Made by a program: the position numbers and the translations under genes
The notes under the pieces: generated by a model
The model's database searches: none
Seen by the model: only the letters and a program-made list of their open reading frames with translations
Told to the model about the DNA's origin: nothing
Part shown: in pieces, positions 44,966 to 53,084 of the stretch
How positions within the stretch are numbered: position 1 is the first letter of the stretch
Layout of the letters: each line of letters opens with the position of its first letter
NCBI GenBank assembly: GCA_016711125.1
Contig: JADJTQ010000011.1
Location: 12,772-76,771 of the forward strand
From: Saprospiraceae bacterium
GTDB lineage: Bacteria; Bacteroidota; Bacteroidia; Chitinophagales; Saprospiraceae
Direction: 5' to 3'
DNA: 64,000 nt

Positions 44966-45349
44966 ATGGGCAAATTCGAAATCAACAAGACCACATCTGG
45001 CCAATTCAGATTTAATCTTAAGGCATCAAATGGTCAGGTCATACTAACCAGCGAATCATATACCACCAATCCTTCTTGCCTAAATGGCATTGATTCGGTC
45101 AAGACCAATTCACAGATTGATTCCAGATTCGAAAGACTCACCGCACGAGATGGAAGTCCTTACTTTAATCTGAAAGCTAGCAATGGTCAGATTATAGGGA
45201 CGAGCGAAATGTATTCCAGCCTGTCTGCAAGAGTTTCAGTTAAGACCAATGCTCCGACAGCAAGTGTGGTTGATAATACAAAGTACCAAAGTGCACAACT
45301 CGAAAATTCCAGGCATTTATGCACTTCAGAAACATGGCCATTGTGTTAA
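44966..45349 (+). CDS. YegP-like protein, copy 2, with altered end
   Basis: MGKFEINKTTSGQFRFNLKASNGQVI is the family start, with two DUF1508 repeats as in the copy at 41207. Before the last helix five residues are missing (SLSARVSVKTNAP against TASRETGIVSVKTNAP), and after DNTKYQ the chain continues 22 residues beyond the usual end (SAQLENSRHLCTSETW), so the original stop is lost. It lies between the two copies of the TGTGCGG repeat. Confidence 0.8.
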   Translation: MGKFEINKTTSGQFRFNLKASNGQVILTSESYTTNPSCLNGIDSVKTNSQIDSRFERLTARDGSPYFNLKASNGQIIGTSEMYSSLSARVSVKTNAPTASVVDNTKYQSAQLENSRHLCTSETWPLC

Positions 45350-45539
45350 ATAGTTTCATTGGTGTGGTTTAGGTTTCTTGCATACGTCTTAGAGGGTACC
45401 TTTTGACCGGATCGAATCAAGGTCGTAACAACTTTGATTCCTAAAGGTCTGAGACCCAGCCCTTTTTTAAGAGGGGTTGGGTTCTCTATTTTTGCTATGA
45501 CGATAAAAGACGCATCGTCACTATCTCAGCAAAAGGCCA

Positions 45540-45676
45540 TGAAAGCAAATGTGCGGTACCCGAAAAGCTTCAATTACCGCACATTAAGACCTAAAAAAAC
45601 CAAACTCAATTTAATTTACAGCTTTTTATTGGTTTACAGCTTGCGATTTTATTCACATGTGTACCGGTATACCGGT
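45540..45676. repeat. Repeat copy B and perfect palindrome ACCGGTATACCGGT
   Basis: 45540-45640 is the second copy of the TGTGCGG hairpin repeat (see 44480-44585). ACCGGTATACCGGT at 45663-45676 is a perfect 14-base palindrome, 20 bases beyond the 3' end of the serine recombinase gene. No supported gene lies in 45350-45695. Confidence 0.55.
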
Positions 45677-45695
45677 ATCTATGAGTTTAGCCCAC

Positions 45696-46247
45696 CTAAT
45701 CCACCTTCAAATACTTATACATCGTGGGCTTACTTATCCCCATCGTCTCACAAATCTCCATCACAGTAAGCTCTTTACTATTGTAAAGCCCCCTGATTTT
45801 CTTTTGGGTTGCTTGATCAACTTTTTCCGGCCGGCCACCCAGCTTACCACGAGCTCGAGCAGCAGTAAGACCGGCCATCGTCCTTTCCCGGATTAAGTTT
45901 CGCTCAAATTCAGCCAGGGCACCAAAAATGTGAAAGATCAATTTACCGGATGGGGTAGTGGTGTCGATCGCTTCTTGCAGACTTTTAAAAGCTACCTTTT
46001 GTTCCTCTAGCTCAGTGACCCATTGAATAAGATTTTTCAATGACCTGGCCAGCCGATCCAAGCGCCACACCACTAGCGTGTCTCCGTCACGAAGATGCTC
46101 TCTCAATTTCGTTAATTCCGGCCGATCGGATTTGGTGCCGCTCAGCTTGTCCACATATATTTTCTTACACCCGGCTTTTTTGAGCGCATCGATCTGAAGA
46201 TCCGGATTTTGATCGGTGGTACTTACTCTGGCATAACCTAATAACAT
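45696..46247 (-). CDS. Serine recombinase (resolvase/invertase family)
   Basis: The ATG at 46247 gives MLLGYARVSTTDQN, the normal family start; an in-frame ATG 13 codons earlier is less likely. Ser9 is the nucleophile and Arg7, plus LVVWRLDRLARS and EFERNLIRERTMAGL, complete the catalytic and dimer-helix set. The C-terminus is a Hin-type HTH (KKIRGLYNSKELTVMEICETMGISKPTMYKYL). At 183 residues it is a Tn3/plasmid-type resolvase. On a plasmid it would resolve multimers or cointegrates; the palindromes at 45663 and 46371 on either side are candidate sites. Confidence 0.9.
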   Translation of the reverse strand: MLLGYARVSTTDQNPDLQIDALKKAGCKKIYVDKLSGTKSDRPELTKLREHLRDGDTLVVWRLDRLARSLKNLIQWVTELEEQKVAFKSLQEAIDTTTPSGKLIFHIFGALAEFERNLIRERTMAGLTAARARGKLGGRPEKVDQATQKKIRGLYNSKELTVMEICETMGISKPTMYKYLKVD

Positions 46248-46370
46248 GAAAGCAAATATACAAGTAAATAAACTTACAACATCCATTAAGTTAATTTACA
46301 TAGATTATTTAACGGGTTTATTGCCTATAAAGAGAGTGTTTAAGGGGGTGACCAGGGTAGGAGGGGAGCT

Positions 46371-46396
46371 GTAAAGAAAACGGCCGTTTTATTTAC
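46371..46396. promoter_or_regulatory. 26-base near-perfect palindrome GTAAAGAAAACGG-CCGTTTTATTTAC
   Basis: All but one base pair match across 26 bases, with the core AAAACGGCCGTTTT perfect. It lies 124 bases upstream of the resolvase start. It could be a resolvase subsite, an operator or a bidirectional terminator. CTGTAGA-N6-TCTACAG at 46440-46459 is a further short hairpin in this gene-free stretch. Confidence 0.5.
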
Positions 46397-46479
46397 TACC
46401 TGTTGGACACCGAAAGACGCACTACCTGTATGATTAGGGCTGTAGAAAACAATCTACAGTAATCGGACCGGAGGTTAGT

Positions 46480-46680
46480 CTATAGGAAACACCATCTCCT
46501 GTTGCTAACGTTTTGCCGTCGTGGTCTTGTATCAGAATTTGATCTGTCGTAAAAGGAACCTACACGGGCTCCCAGCCGAAAAAATCCTCTTACGTTCTTA
46601 AATCGAGGCATATCGATAACAAAAAATCCAATTCTACTATCGTCTATGTTAGTTCGACATTCAACTTCTATCTGAATCAT
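46480..46680 (-). CDS. Possible small protein (66 aa)
   Basis: MIQIEVECRTNIDDSRIGFFVIDMPRF has an alternating pattern compatible with a beta-rich start, but the basic second half (YDRSNSDTRPRRQNVSNRRW) does not look conserved. No family is recognised and no promoter stands out. Confidence 0.25.
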   Translation of the reverse strand: MIQIEVECRTNIDDSRIGFFVIDMPRFKNVRGFFRLGARVGSFYDRSNSDTRPRRQNVSNRRWCFL

Positions 46681-46771
46681 ATGAGGTGGTGGTTGGTTTT
46701 ATTTTAATTAAAGTGATTAAATTAGAATTTTAAATTGCTGTGCGCAACTATTTATTCCCCCCCATAAAGAC

Positions 46772-47017
46772 TCATGGTTGTACCCATTCCAAACGATATT
46801 CACCGCAGATTCTCGGAAAGGTCACACACAAAAAGATTGAAGTGAGTTCCGATTTCTCACAAAACGTAGCCATTATGTGCCCAAAAGATAGATCAGACGT
46901 TGAAGTTCTGCTGTCATAGCTCGTATGAAGGTCTATGGCTACAGATTTAAAAATGCAGCGTACTTCACGTAATAAACAGAAATAGAATCTTACTATCCAA
47001 ATAGCATTACTTGTCAC
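46772..47017 (-). CDS. Possible small protein after the XRE-cupin gene (81 aa, GTG start)
   Basis: A GTG at 47017 overlaps the end of the XRE-cupin gene by 11 bases and opens 81 codons (MTSNAIWIVRFYFCLLREV ... GHIMATFCEKSELTSIFLCVTF). It could be a coupled partner, but the composition is not decisive and no family is recognised. Confidence 0.3.
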   Translation of the reverse strand: MTSNAIWIVRFYFCLLREVRCIFKSVAIDLHTSYDSRTSTSDLSFGHIMATFCEKSELTSIFLCVTFPRICGEYRLEWVQP

Positions 47018-47858
47018 TCCTGCTTCTATACTTAAGGCTTATGATGATCAGTGTGTCCTCTAAAAATGTCAACTCATGGTGTTCGAACGGATCGAAGGAG
47101 ATATGTTCCCCAGGCGTTACTATCCTCTTTGATAAGTTCTCACTGAAGCTACCTCTTACGCAGTATAAAGTCTCTTCTTCAACATGGTAATGTCTTGGAA
47201 AAAATGATCCTTTCCTTGATCTATTGAGAATGATCCGGTCTTGATCAAAATCAAGCTGATCAAAATAGGGTATACATACATCTTCCCACTCAAATAAAAG
47301 ATGATCAGGATCCTTCAATATCCGATCCAGTACACCTGGTGAAATCTCCTCATAGTAGTCACTGGATATTTCAATAGATCTCCAGTTAATAAATTGACCT
47401 TGTTCATCATGCTGCGAAAACTGTATTGCGGCTTCATTTGTCTTGACAGCTTGAATCTGCATGGACTTCAACTGTGCTATTTCTAACTTCTTAACACTTA
47501 AAAGTTCATCCTTTAGCTCGATAATCTCTTGCAGTCGATTGACCTTTTCCTTCAGGTGTTTATTTTTTTCCCTAAGCACCACTTCTTGTCTCGTCCCATT
47601 GCTTTGTCCGTGGTCACTTTGGCCTTCTGCCGATGCATTTCCGCCCGGCAGATCATCAGTCTGGTCTGAGCCTACAAGATCATCAAGTCTAATGTCCAGT
47701 GCCTTGGCCATGTCTGAAAGCAAAGTGATTTTGGGTTGCACACCACGAAGCTCATAAGACGAAACGTTGCTTCTTGTTATTCCCAATTTAGCTGCAAAAT
47801 CGTCTTGGCTCCAGCCTTTTTGTTTTCGAAACTTTCTAATATTATGAGCAAGACTCAT
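47007..47858 (-). CDS. XRE-family regulator with coiled coil and C-terminal cupin-like domain
   Basis: 283 residues. The N-terminal HTH is MSLAHNIRKFRKQKGWSQDDFAAKLGITRSNVSSYELRGV. Residues about 90-130 form a coiled coil (KNKHLKEKVNRLQEIIELKDELLSV). The C-terminal part has a cupin signature: FPRHYHVEEETLYCVRGSF, then PGEHISFDPFEHHELTFLED, so a metal-bound small-molecule sensor is likely. The domain order HTH-coiled coil-cupin differs from common XRE-cupin proteins, which lack the long coiled coil. It diverges from the small gene at 48064. Confidence 0.8.
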   Translation of the reverse strand: MSLAHNIRKFRKQKGWSQDDFAAKLGITRSNVSSYELRGVQPKITLLSDMAKALDIRLDDLVGSDQTDDLPGGNASAEGQSDHGQSNGTRQEVVLREKNKHLKEKVNRLQEIIELKDELLSVKKLEIAQLKSMQIQAVKTNEAAIQFSQHDEQGQFINWRSIEISSDYYEEISPGVLDRILKDPDHLLFEWEDVCIPYFDQLDFDQDRIILNRSRKGSFFPRHYHVEEETLYCVRGSFSENLSKRIVTPGEHISFDPFEHHELTFLEDTLIIISLKYRSRSDK

Positions 47859-48063
47859 CTTTCCTATGATTAATATGTTGTTCGTAATTCAGTAAAGATA
47901 CTAACTAAATGTGCATATTAGTGACAATTAATTCTTAATTATAGTTAATTTATTGTTAAAATGATCATAATATTGGCCACATGCTACACGTATTGTTACT
48001 ACTGTTATACATTTGCGACTCATAAGTGGCATCCGCATGTCACAAGGATAATCAAATACTTAT

Positions 48064-48279
48064 ATGAAAAATATCAAGGAAATGAAAATTAGACATTTAG
48101 TACCACTAGAGTTGGATCCTAGACCACGAACCAAAAAAGAGCTGAGCTCCATCACATGCAGAAGTTATGATACCCTCCGCCGTAAGTTAAAAGCGGAAGG
48201 AGTGGTAACCTCAAAGTGTCTGATTGAGATTCCTGACCAAGAGCTGATACTAGCCCTGATGGGATTTGATGTGATTTGA
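48064..48279 (+). CDS. Small HTH-like protein of unknown function (71 aa)
   Basis: The sequence RPRTKKELSSITCRSYDTLRRKLKAEGVV looks like a helix-turn-helix of the plasmid-replication or excisionase type, followed by LIEIPDQELILALMGF. The 3' end runs into GATTTGATGTGATTTGATGTGATTTGG, a short tandem repeat. The 200-base gap to the divergent XRE-cupin gene would hold both promoters. Confidence 0.45.
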   Translation: MKNIKEMKIRHLVPLELDPRPRTKKELSSITCRSYDTLRRKLKAEGVVTSKCLIEIPDQELILALMGFDVI

Positions 48280-48373
48280 TGTGATTTGGATGACGTCAAA
48301 TTAACCTTTTGCACGATCATGCAAGATTTTATCTCAAATTGCCAGAATGTACTATTTATTGCTGTTATAATAG

Positions 48374-48405
48374 TTTGATTGTAGCGTTGTGAGCCCCTAC
48401 TTTTG
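48374..48405 (+). promoter_or_regulatory. Bacteroidota promoter (TTTG-N20-TACTTTTG)
   Basis: TTTG at 48374-48377 and TACTTTTG at 48398-48405 (fits TAnnTTTG) are 20 bases apart, within the normal range for the Bacteroidota primary sigma factor. It points to the lipoprotein gene at 48499. Confidence 0.6.
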
Positions 48406-48498
48406 CATTATAATTAGATGCGGCGAACTAGTTCAAACTTCTAATTGTCAGCGTAATTCCGAAAAGCTGTAATAGAGTAGGTGTTCATTAAAAACCTT

Positions 48499-49821
48499 AT
48501 GGTAATGTTATTCACTAAACTAAGAGTCAGGGCTTTGGCCATTGCACTCGCACTAATTACCCTTTCTATTGGGTGTGAAAAAGAATCCGACATCGTCAGA
48601 TTGGATTCAATAGATAACCAAGAGTACGATGTTCATTCTTCAGAAATTGCTCCAATGGATGAAGCATTAAACGGATTGGCCGATTTTTTTGTTCAGGTCT
48701 CACAAAACAATCTACTGTTAAATGAAATGCAGACACTAAGTAGCAGATCAAGATCATACAAAATGCCGGTTTCAGTGGCAGAAGCCATCAGAGACATTAA
48801 CGAATTTGATTTATCCAGCATCAAAAAGGCAGACAATGGTAATGCTCGAGAGCATTTTGATTGGCAAAAATTGGTAGAGGACAATCCAACCATCGATATT
48901 GAGATTCCAGACTTTAAAGACTTTCCAAGAAAGGATTGGTCTTTTGATAAGGTCGAGAAGATTGTGGTTGTTGATTCAAAAACAAAAGGTCGTGAAGATG
49001 TAGAATTTTATGATGTTTACGATGTTGCGACAGGAAAAAAGGAAAAATTATCTGCGGCCGTGCCTCCTGGAAGTTGGGTGATGATACTGAAGGAATCTGA
49101 TCACAAAATCGCAATTGATCGTAACAGCGGTAAGTCCCTACATGGAAATCGAATAGAAGTAGATCCTGATAAATTCCTCTATTCCTCTGGGAAATACGAT
49201 GTCTACACGATTGTCGATGTCTTTTTGGAATACAGTGACGAACCAAGTGGGATACCAGATGATAATAATAGTCATGCGCGGTCTTGTCTAAGAGACAGGA
49301 CATCTAATGATTATATCTCCAAAATACGCGCTGTATCCTATTATGGCTTAAATCAATGGGCAGAAACAAATGTTATAATACAATCTGACTATGGTTGGAC
49401 TGAATTCTTTCCTCCAAGTACATGGTCTCCACAGAAGGCCAATAAGGTTTGGTATGCCCAGAAAATTGATTTTGGTCATAATGGTTCAGTGTGGGACCAC
49501 TATCTTAATTCAAATGGCCTTGGCACCGAAATTTTTGAATGGGATAATGCAACAATATCCTCTCGGATGACTTACAACTGGATGGAAATTGATGAGCCCG
49601 ATACAGAACTAACAAATTCTTTTAATGTCCCATCGGGTACTGTCAAATACACCGTGAATGGAATCGAATACACACAATCATCCCCTTCGCAGACAACCAC
49701 ATACAAGACCACTCCAAAAAATGACCCATTAGGTGCTGCCACAGTAACCTATTGTGACAATTCTTCATGGCCAGGAACCCAATACAACACTGGGTCACTT
49801 TTATTCTGGGTTGGAGACTAA
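48499..49821 (+). CDS. Secreted lipoprotein of unknown function (about 440 aa)
   Basis: The ATG at 48499 gives a basic start, a hydrophobic stretch (ALAIALALITLSIGC) and lipobox LSIGC with Cys26. The mature protein starts with an acidic region and ends in a beta-rich domain with tryptophan- and aromatic-rich loops (IIQSDYGWTEFFPPSTW, SRMTYNWMEIDEP) and two cysteines (SCLRD, TYCDN). I cannot assign a family. A frame start at 48481 (GTG) is possible but less likely. It is followed by a terminator and a beta-barrel gene. Confidence 0.7.
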   Translation: MVMLFTKLRVRALAIALALITLSIGCEKESDIVRLDSIDNQEYDVHSSEIAPMDEALNGLADFFVQVSQNNLLLNEMQTLSSRSRSYKMPVSVAEAIRDINEFDLSSIKKADNGNAREHFDWQKLVEDNPTIDIEIPDFKDFPRKDWSFDKVEKIVVVDSKTKGREDVEFYDVYDVATGKKEKLSAAVPPGSWVMILKESDHKIAIDRNSGKSLHGNRIEVDPDKFLYSSGKYDVYTIVDVFLEYSDEPSGIPDDNNSHARSCLRDRTSNDYISKIRAVSYYGLNQWAETNVIIQSDYGWTEFFPPSTWSPQKANKVWYAQKIDFGHNGSVWDHYLNSNGLGTEIFEWDNATISSRMTYNWMEIDEPDTELTNSFNVPSGTVKYTVNGIEYTQSSPSQTTTYKTTPKNDPLGAATVTYCDNSSWPGTQYNTGSLLFWVGD

Positions 49822-49855
49822 AGCGATGCCTATTTGTAATTAATGGAAAAATTAG

Positions 49856-49891
49856 GTGGACAGGCACAGGATGGATGTCTGTCCACTTTTT
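49856..49891 (+). terminator. Terminator after lipoprotein gene
   Basis: GTGGACAG / CTGTCCAC stem with 15-base loop and a following TTTTT, 35 bases after the stop codon. Confidence 0.75.
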
Positions 49892-49925
49892 AATAACTCA
49901 ATAGTTTTCACATAATTTAACAAAA

Positions 49926-50567
49926 ATGAAACATATCTTCCTTTTGCTACTAGTCCTCTCCAATTGTACATTTATCAGTGCACAAAATTCAGAAGATACA
50001 TGGATATTGGGAGGAGCTATCGGGTTTGATAGATCCCACAATACTTCGTTATCTATCAATTCACCGGAGATTCAATCATCTGACAATGTATTTACTTTCA
50101 GACCGTATCTTGCAAAGAGTATCAATGATAGGTGGTCAATCGGTCTAGCATCTGATTACTTGCTCGCTATTAATAATTCGGATCTTCTGGAGGATAACAA
50201 AACCGGCCGGATCGAGTCACAATCTGCTTCCTTTGGCGTTTTTGCCCGATACAATCTTTCGAAAGCAGACAAAAATCTAGGCTTCCGGTTAGAACCTTTT
50301 TTTTATATGAAATTAGGTAGATCAGCGATTCAGGAAAGAGATGTTGAGATATCTAGAGTAAACAGTACTGCATATGGTCTTAATGTTAGGCCTATTATAA
50401 CCTATAAAATTAGTCCATCCATAAGTCTTATTGGCCGGTTGAGTGCTATTGGCTATGAGACAGGCACCTGGAAGATCCAACAACAATCGATTACCAAAGG
50501 GTTCTCTTCGTTTACTGGTACGTTTGATGTCACTAACACACAAATAGGCATTGAGTTCATATTGTAG
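49926..50567 (+). CDS. Outer-membrane beta-barrel protein (213 aa)
   Basis: Signal peptide MKHIFLLLLVLSNCTFISAQ, then alternating strands separated by polar turns (WILGGAIGFDRSHN, FTFRPYLAKSINDRWSIGLASDY, SASFGVFARYNLS, FRLEPFFYMKLG, ITYKISPSISLIGRLSAIGYE) and a final strand ending in a hydrophobic residue (NTQIGIEFIL). It fits the small porin-like/OmpW-type barrels of Bacteroidota. The ligand is unknown. Confidence 0.75.
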   Translation: MKHIFLLLLVLSNCTFISAQNSEDTWILGGAIGFDRSHNTSLSINSPEIQSSDNVFTFRPYLAKSINDRWSIGLASDYLLAINNSDLLEDNKTGRIESQSASFGVFARYNLSKADKNLGFRLEPFFYMKLGRSAIQERDVEISRVNSTAYGLNVRPIITYKISPSISLIGRLSAIGYETGTWKIQQQSITKGFSSFTGTFDVTNTQIGIEFIL

Positions 50568-50669
50568 CCTCCTCCTCCACTTGACGGAGATACGGCCCAG
50601 ATTCATAGTATATTTGCCTTGCATTGCCATGGGAAGGTTTTATGCTTATTCTCCATGAATTATCTCTAA

Positions 50670-52121
50670 ATGAATCTGAGACCAGACAAAACTTTAGTGC
50701 TACCGATAGTAGTATTTGGCATACTCTATCTTTTAATAGCCCTGGTCAACCATTATGCTTTCAGAACATACGCCCTTGATTTAGGGGCTTATACCAACGC
50801 ACTATATGACTATTATCATTTTAAATGGAATGATAGCACCGTCTTTAAAGAAGTAGGTGAAAATCTGTTGGCCGACCATTTTGACCTGTATCTCCCGATC
50901 TTTTCACCTTTCGCTCTCGTATTTGGTACATATACGCTTCTAATTGTACAGATTGTGTTCGTGCTCATAGGAGGCGTCGGTGTATTTCGATATTTGAAAC
51001 TTACGAATACATCTAATTTTGTTGCTTGTGCTTCTGCAATATATTTCTGGTCGTTCTTTGGCATATTTGCAGCCATTTCTTTTGACTATCATAGCAATGT
51101 CATCGCAGCAACTTTGGTTCCATGGTTCTTTTACCTATTGAAGAAAAGGCAATTGATCAGAACATTTCTATTGCTCCTATTTATCATAATTTCTAAAGAG
51201 AACATTTCTCTGTGGATGGCTTTTATTTGCCTGGGACTGGCGATTGAATATCGCCATGATACCCGGATTCGGAGGTTACTAATATTCGGTTCAGTTTTTT
51301 GCCTAATCTACTTCGTTACTATTGTGTCTTTGGTTATGCCGTCGATTTCCAACACCGGTATTTATTCCCATTTTCATTACAGTTCATTGGGACACAATTA
51401 TTATGCTGCATTTGTTGACCTTATTAGACACCCCTATGAGTCCATAAGGTTGCTCTTCGTAAATCACACCGATAACCTTATCAATAATTACGTTAAGGCT
51501 GAATTGCATCTGATACTATTCTTTTCGGGCTTGCCATCATTATTGCTTAAACCACAATACATTTTAATGATCCTCCCCGTCTATTTCCAAAAACTCTATC
51601 ACGATGATCCGTATATATGGGGCATCTTAGGTCAATATAATATAGAGTTTGCCCCGATTTTGGCCATTGGCATCTTTGTAGTTTTGGCTGAATTTAGAAC
51701 CGAAAAACTAAGAAAAATTCTGGTCCTTGCTGTGCTGGTGATGACTATAGCGAGTACATTCCGGACTATGGACAATACCTTATTATTTTCAGATAAATCC
51801 CAAATTAGATTCTATCAGAAAAGGCACTATGTCAAAGAGTACGATATCGGCAAAGTCCATATGTTGTTATCAAAAGTACCAGATCACGTTGCTGTAAGCG
51901 CTATGTCACCTTTTGTACCACATTTAGCTTTGCGTGACAAGGTATATCAATTTCCAATTATTAAAGACGCTGAATATATTATCTATTCCATGAAAGAAGG
52001 TAAGTATCCACTATCTGAGGAAGCATTCGCTTCTCTCATTTCAGATGTAGAAACTTCAGGACAATGGAGGATTGAACAGAAAGACGAGGATCTGACCATA
52101 TTGAGGAAGGCCTCCAAGTAA
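50670..52121 (+). CDS. DUF2079-like multi-pass membrane protein
   Basis: 483 residues with about ten hydrophobic helices. The start (LDLGAYTNALYDYYHFKWNDSTVFKEVGENLLADHFDLYLPIF) has the conserved DLG and DHF motifs of the DUF2079 family, which is related to GT-C-type glycosyltransferases; the soluble C-terminal part (KVPDHVAVSAMSPFVPHLALRDKVYQFP) is typical as well. An envelope sugar-transfer role is suggested by the fold family only. Confidence 0.75.
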   Translation: MNLRPDKTLVLPIVVFGILYLLIALVNHYAFRTYALDLGAYTNALYDYYHFKWNDSTVFKEVGENLLADHFDLYLPIFSPFALVFGTYTLLIVQIVFVLIGGVGVFRYLKLTNTSNFVACASAIYFWSFFGIFAAISFDYHSNVIAATLVPWFFYLLKKRQLIRTFLLLLFIIISKENISLWMAFICLGLAIEYRHDTRIRRLLIFGSVFCLIYFVTIVSLVMPSISNTGIYSHFHYSSLGHNYYAAFVDLIRHPYESIRLLFVNHTDNLINNYVKAELHLILFFSGLPSLLLKPQYILMILPVYFQKLYHDDPYIWGILGQYNIEFAPILAIGIFVVLAEFRTEKLRKILVLAVLVMTIASTFRTMDNTLLFSDKSQIRFYQKRHYVKEYDIGKVHMLLSKVPDHVAVSAMSPFVPHLALRDKVYQFPIIKDAEYIIYSMKEGKYPLSEEAFASLISDVETSGQWRIEQKDEDLTILRKASK

Positions 52122-52189
52122 AAGTCGGCCTCAAACGTGCAAAGCTGCCTGCGATTTCACCAAGAAAAATTGTGTGGGTATGGTGACGA

Positions 52190-52995
52190 TTCCTATCAGC
52201 TAACTTCATCGTTCAATCAGGCACCAATTTTTTGGCTGCAGCAGCGGGCAGTGCTATCAATCCAACGCTATACTGGTCAGCCGGTACAGACATGCGCTTT
52301 GCAACTTCGACATCTAATTTAGGAGGTGGCAGTTATTCTGAAAAGTTCATATTCGAATCCGACGGAGATTTTGTAATTAATCCCTTGGCTGCTGGAAGTG
52401 CCAGACTTACTGTGTTCGGTACTAGCACCGATAGTCGACCCACAGGCTATATAAGTTCAGGTGGTAATGATTCAAATGAACATGCTCTCTATGTCCTTGC
52501 CAGGGATGGTTCTGGGTTTTCAGCAGATGTCTTAAGGTTAGCCACCAATAGAGGACTAAGTTCGGGATACAACTACATTCAAGCAATCGCTGATGAAGAT
52601 GGTACTCCATCGTATCCTTTCACTGTGAGGGGAGATGGGAATGTTGGTATAAAGACTAATAATTTCGGGACATCGGCTGCAGGTGTTCTTGCGATTGGGA
52701 ATGGTACAGCTCCATCAAGCTCCCCGACTGATCAGGTACAATTATTTGCAGCAGACGCCGCATCTGTATCCGAGTTGAAAGTAAGGGACGAAGCTGGAAA
52801 TGTAACGACCCTCTCTCCCACAATTTTTCTCTGATCGGACAGCCTTCACATGAAATGGCTTGGTCCTACTATTCGGAGAAAGACGGGAAAGCTATCAATG
52901 TAGATATGTTCAGAGTCGTTCAATTATTGGAGGAATTAACTGGTGAAAAACTACTATACATCTCTGATCTGCAAGTAAATCCAGAGAAAAGATGA
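52190..52995 (+). pseudogene. Tail-fibre-like secreted protein remnant, 5'-truncated and frameshifted
   Basis: The frame starts without a proper start codon (NFIVQSGTNFLAAAAGSAINPTLYW) and continues to VRDEAGNVTTLSP at about 52815, where the frame changes; the next frame gives HNFSLIGQPSHEMAWSYYSEKDG and INVDMFRVVQLLEELTGEKLLYI, the usual end of Bacteroidota tail-fibre-domain proteins, with TGATGA at 52993. The part FGTSAAGVLAIGNGTAP ... LKVRDEAGNVT also occurs in the intact gene at 53085, so this is a dead paralogue. Confidence 0.65.
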
Positions 52996-53084
52996 TGAGT
53001 GATCAGATTGAAAGCAAAATCTAATCCTTGCAACCAACCAAAAGAAAAGAACCTTAGTTGACAATATTCAAAATAAAGAAAACC

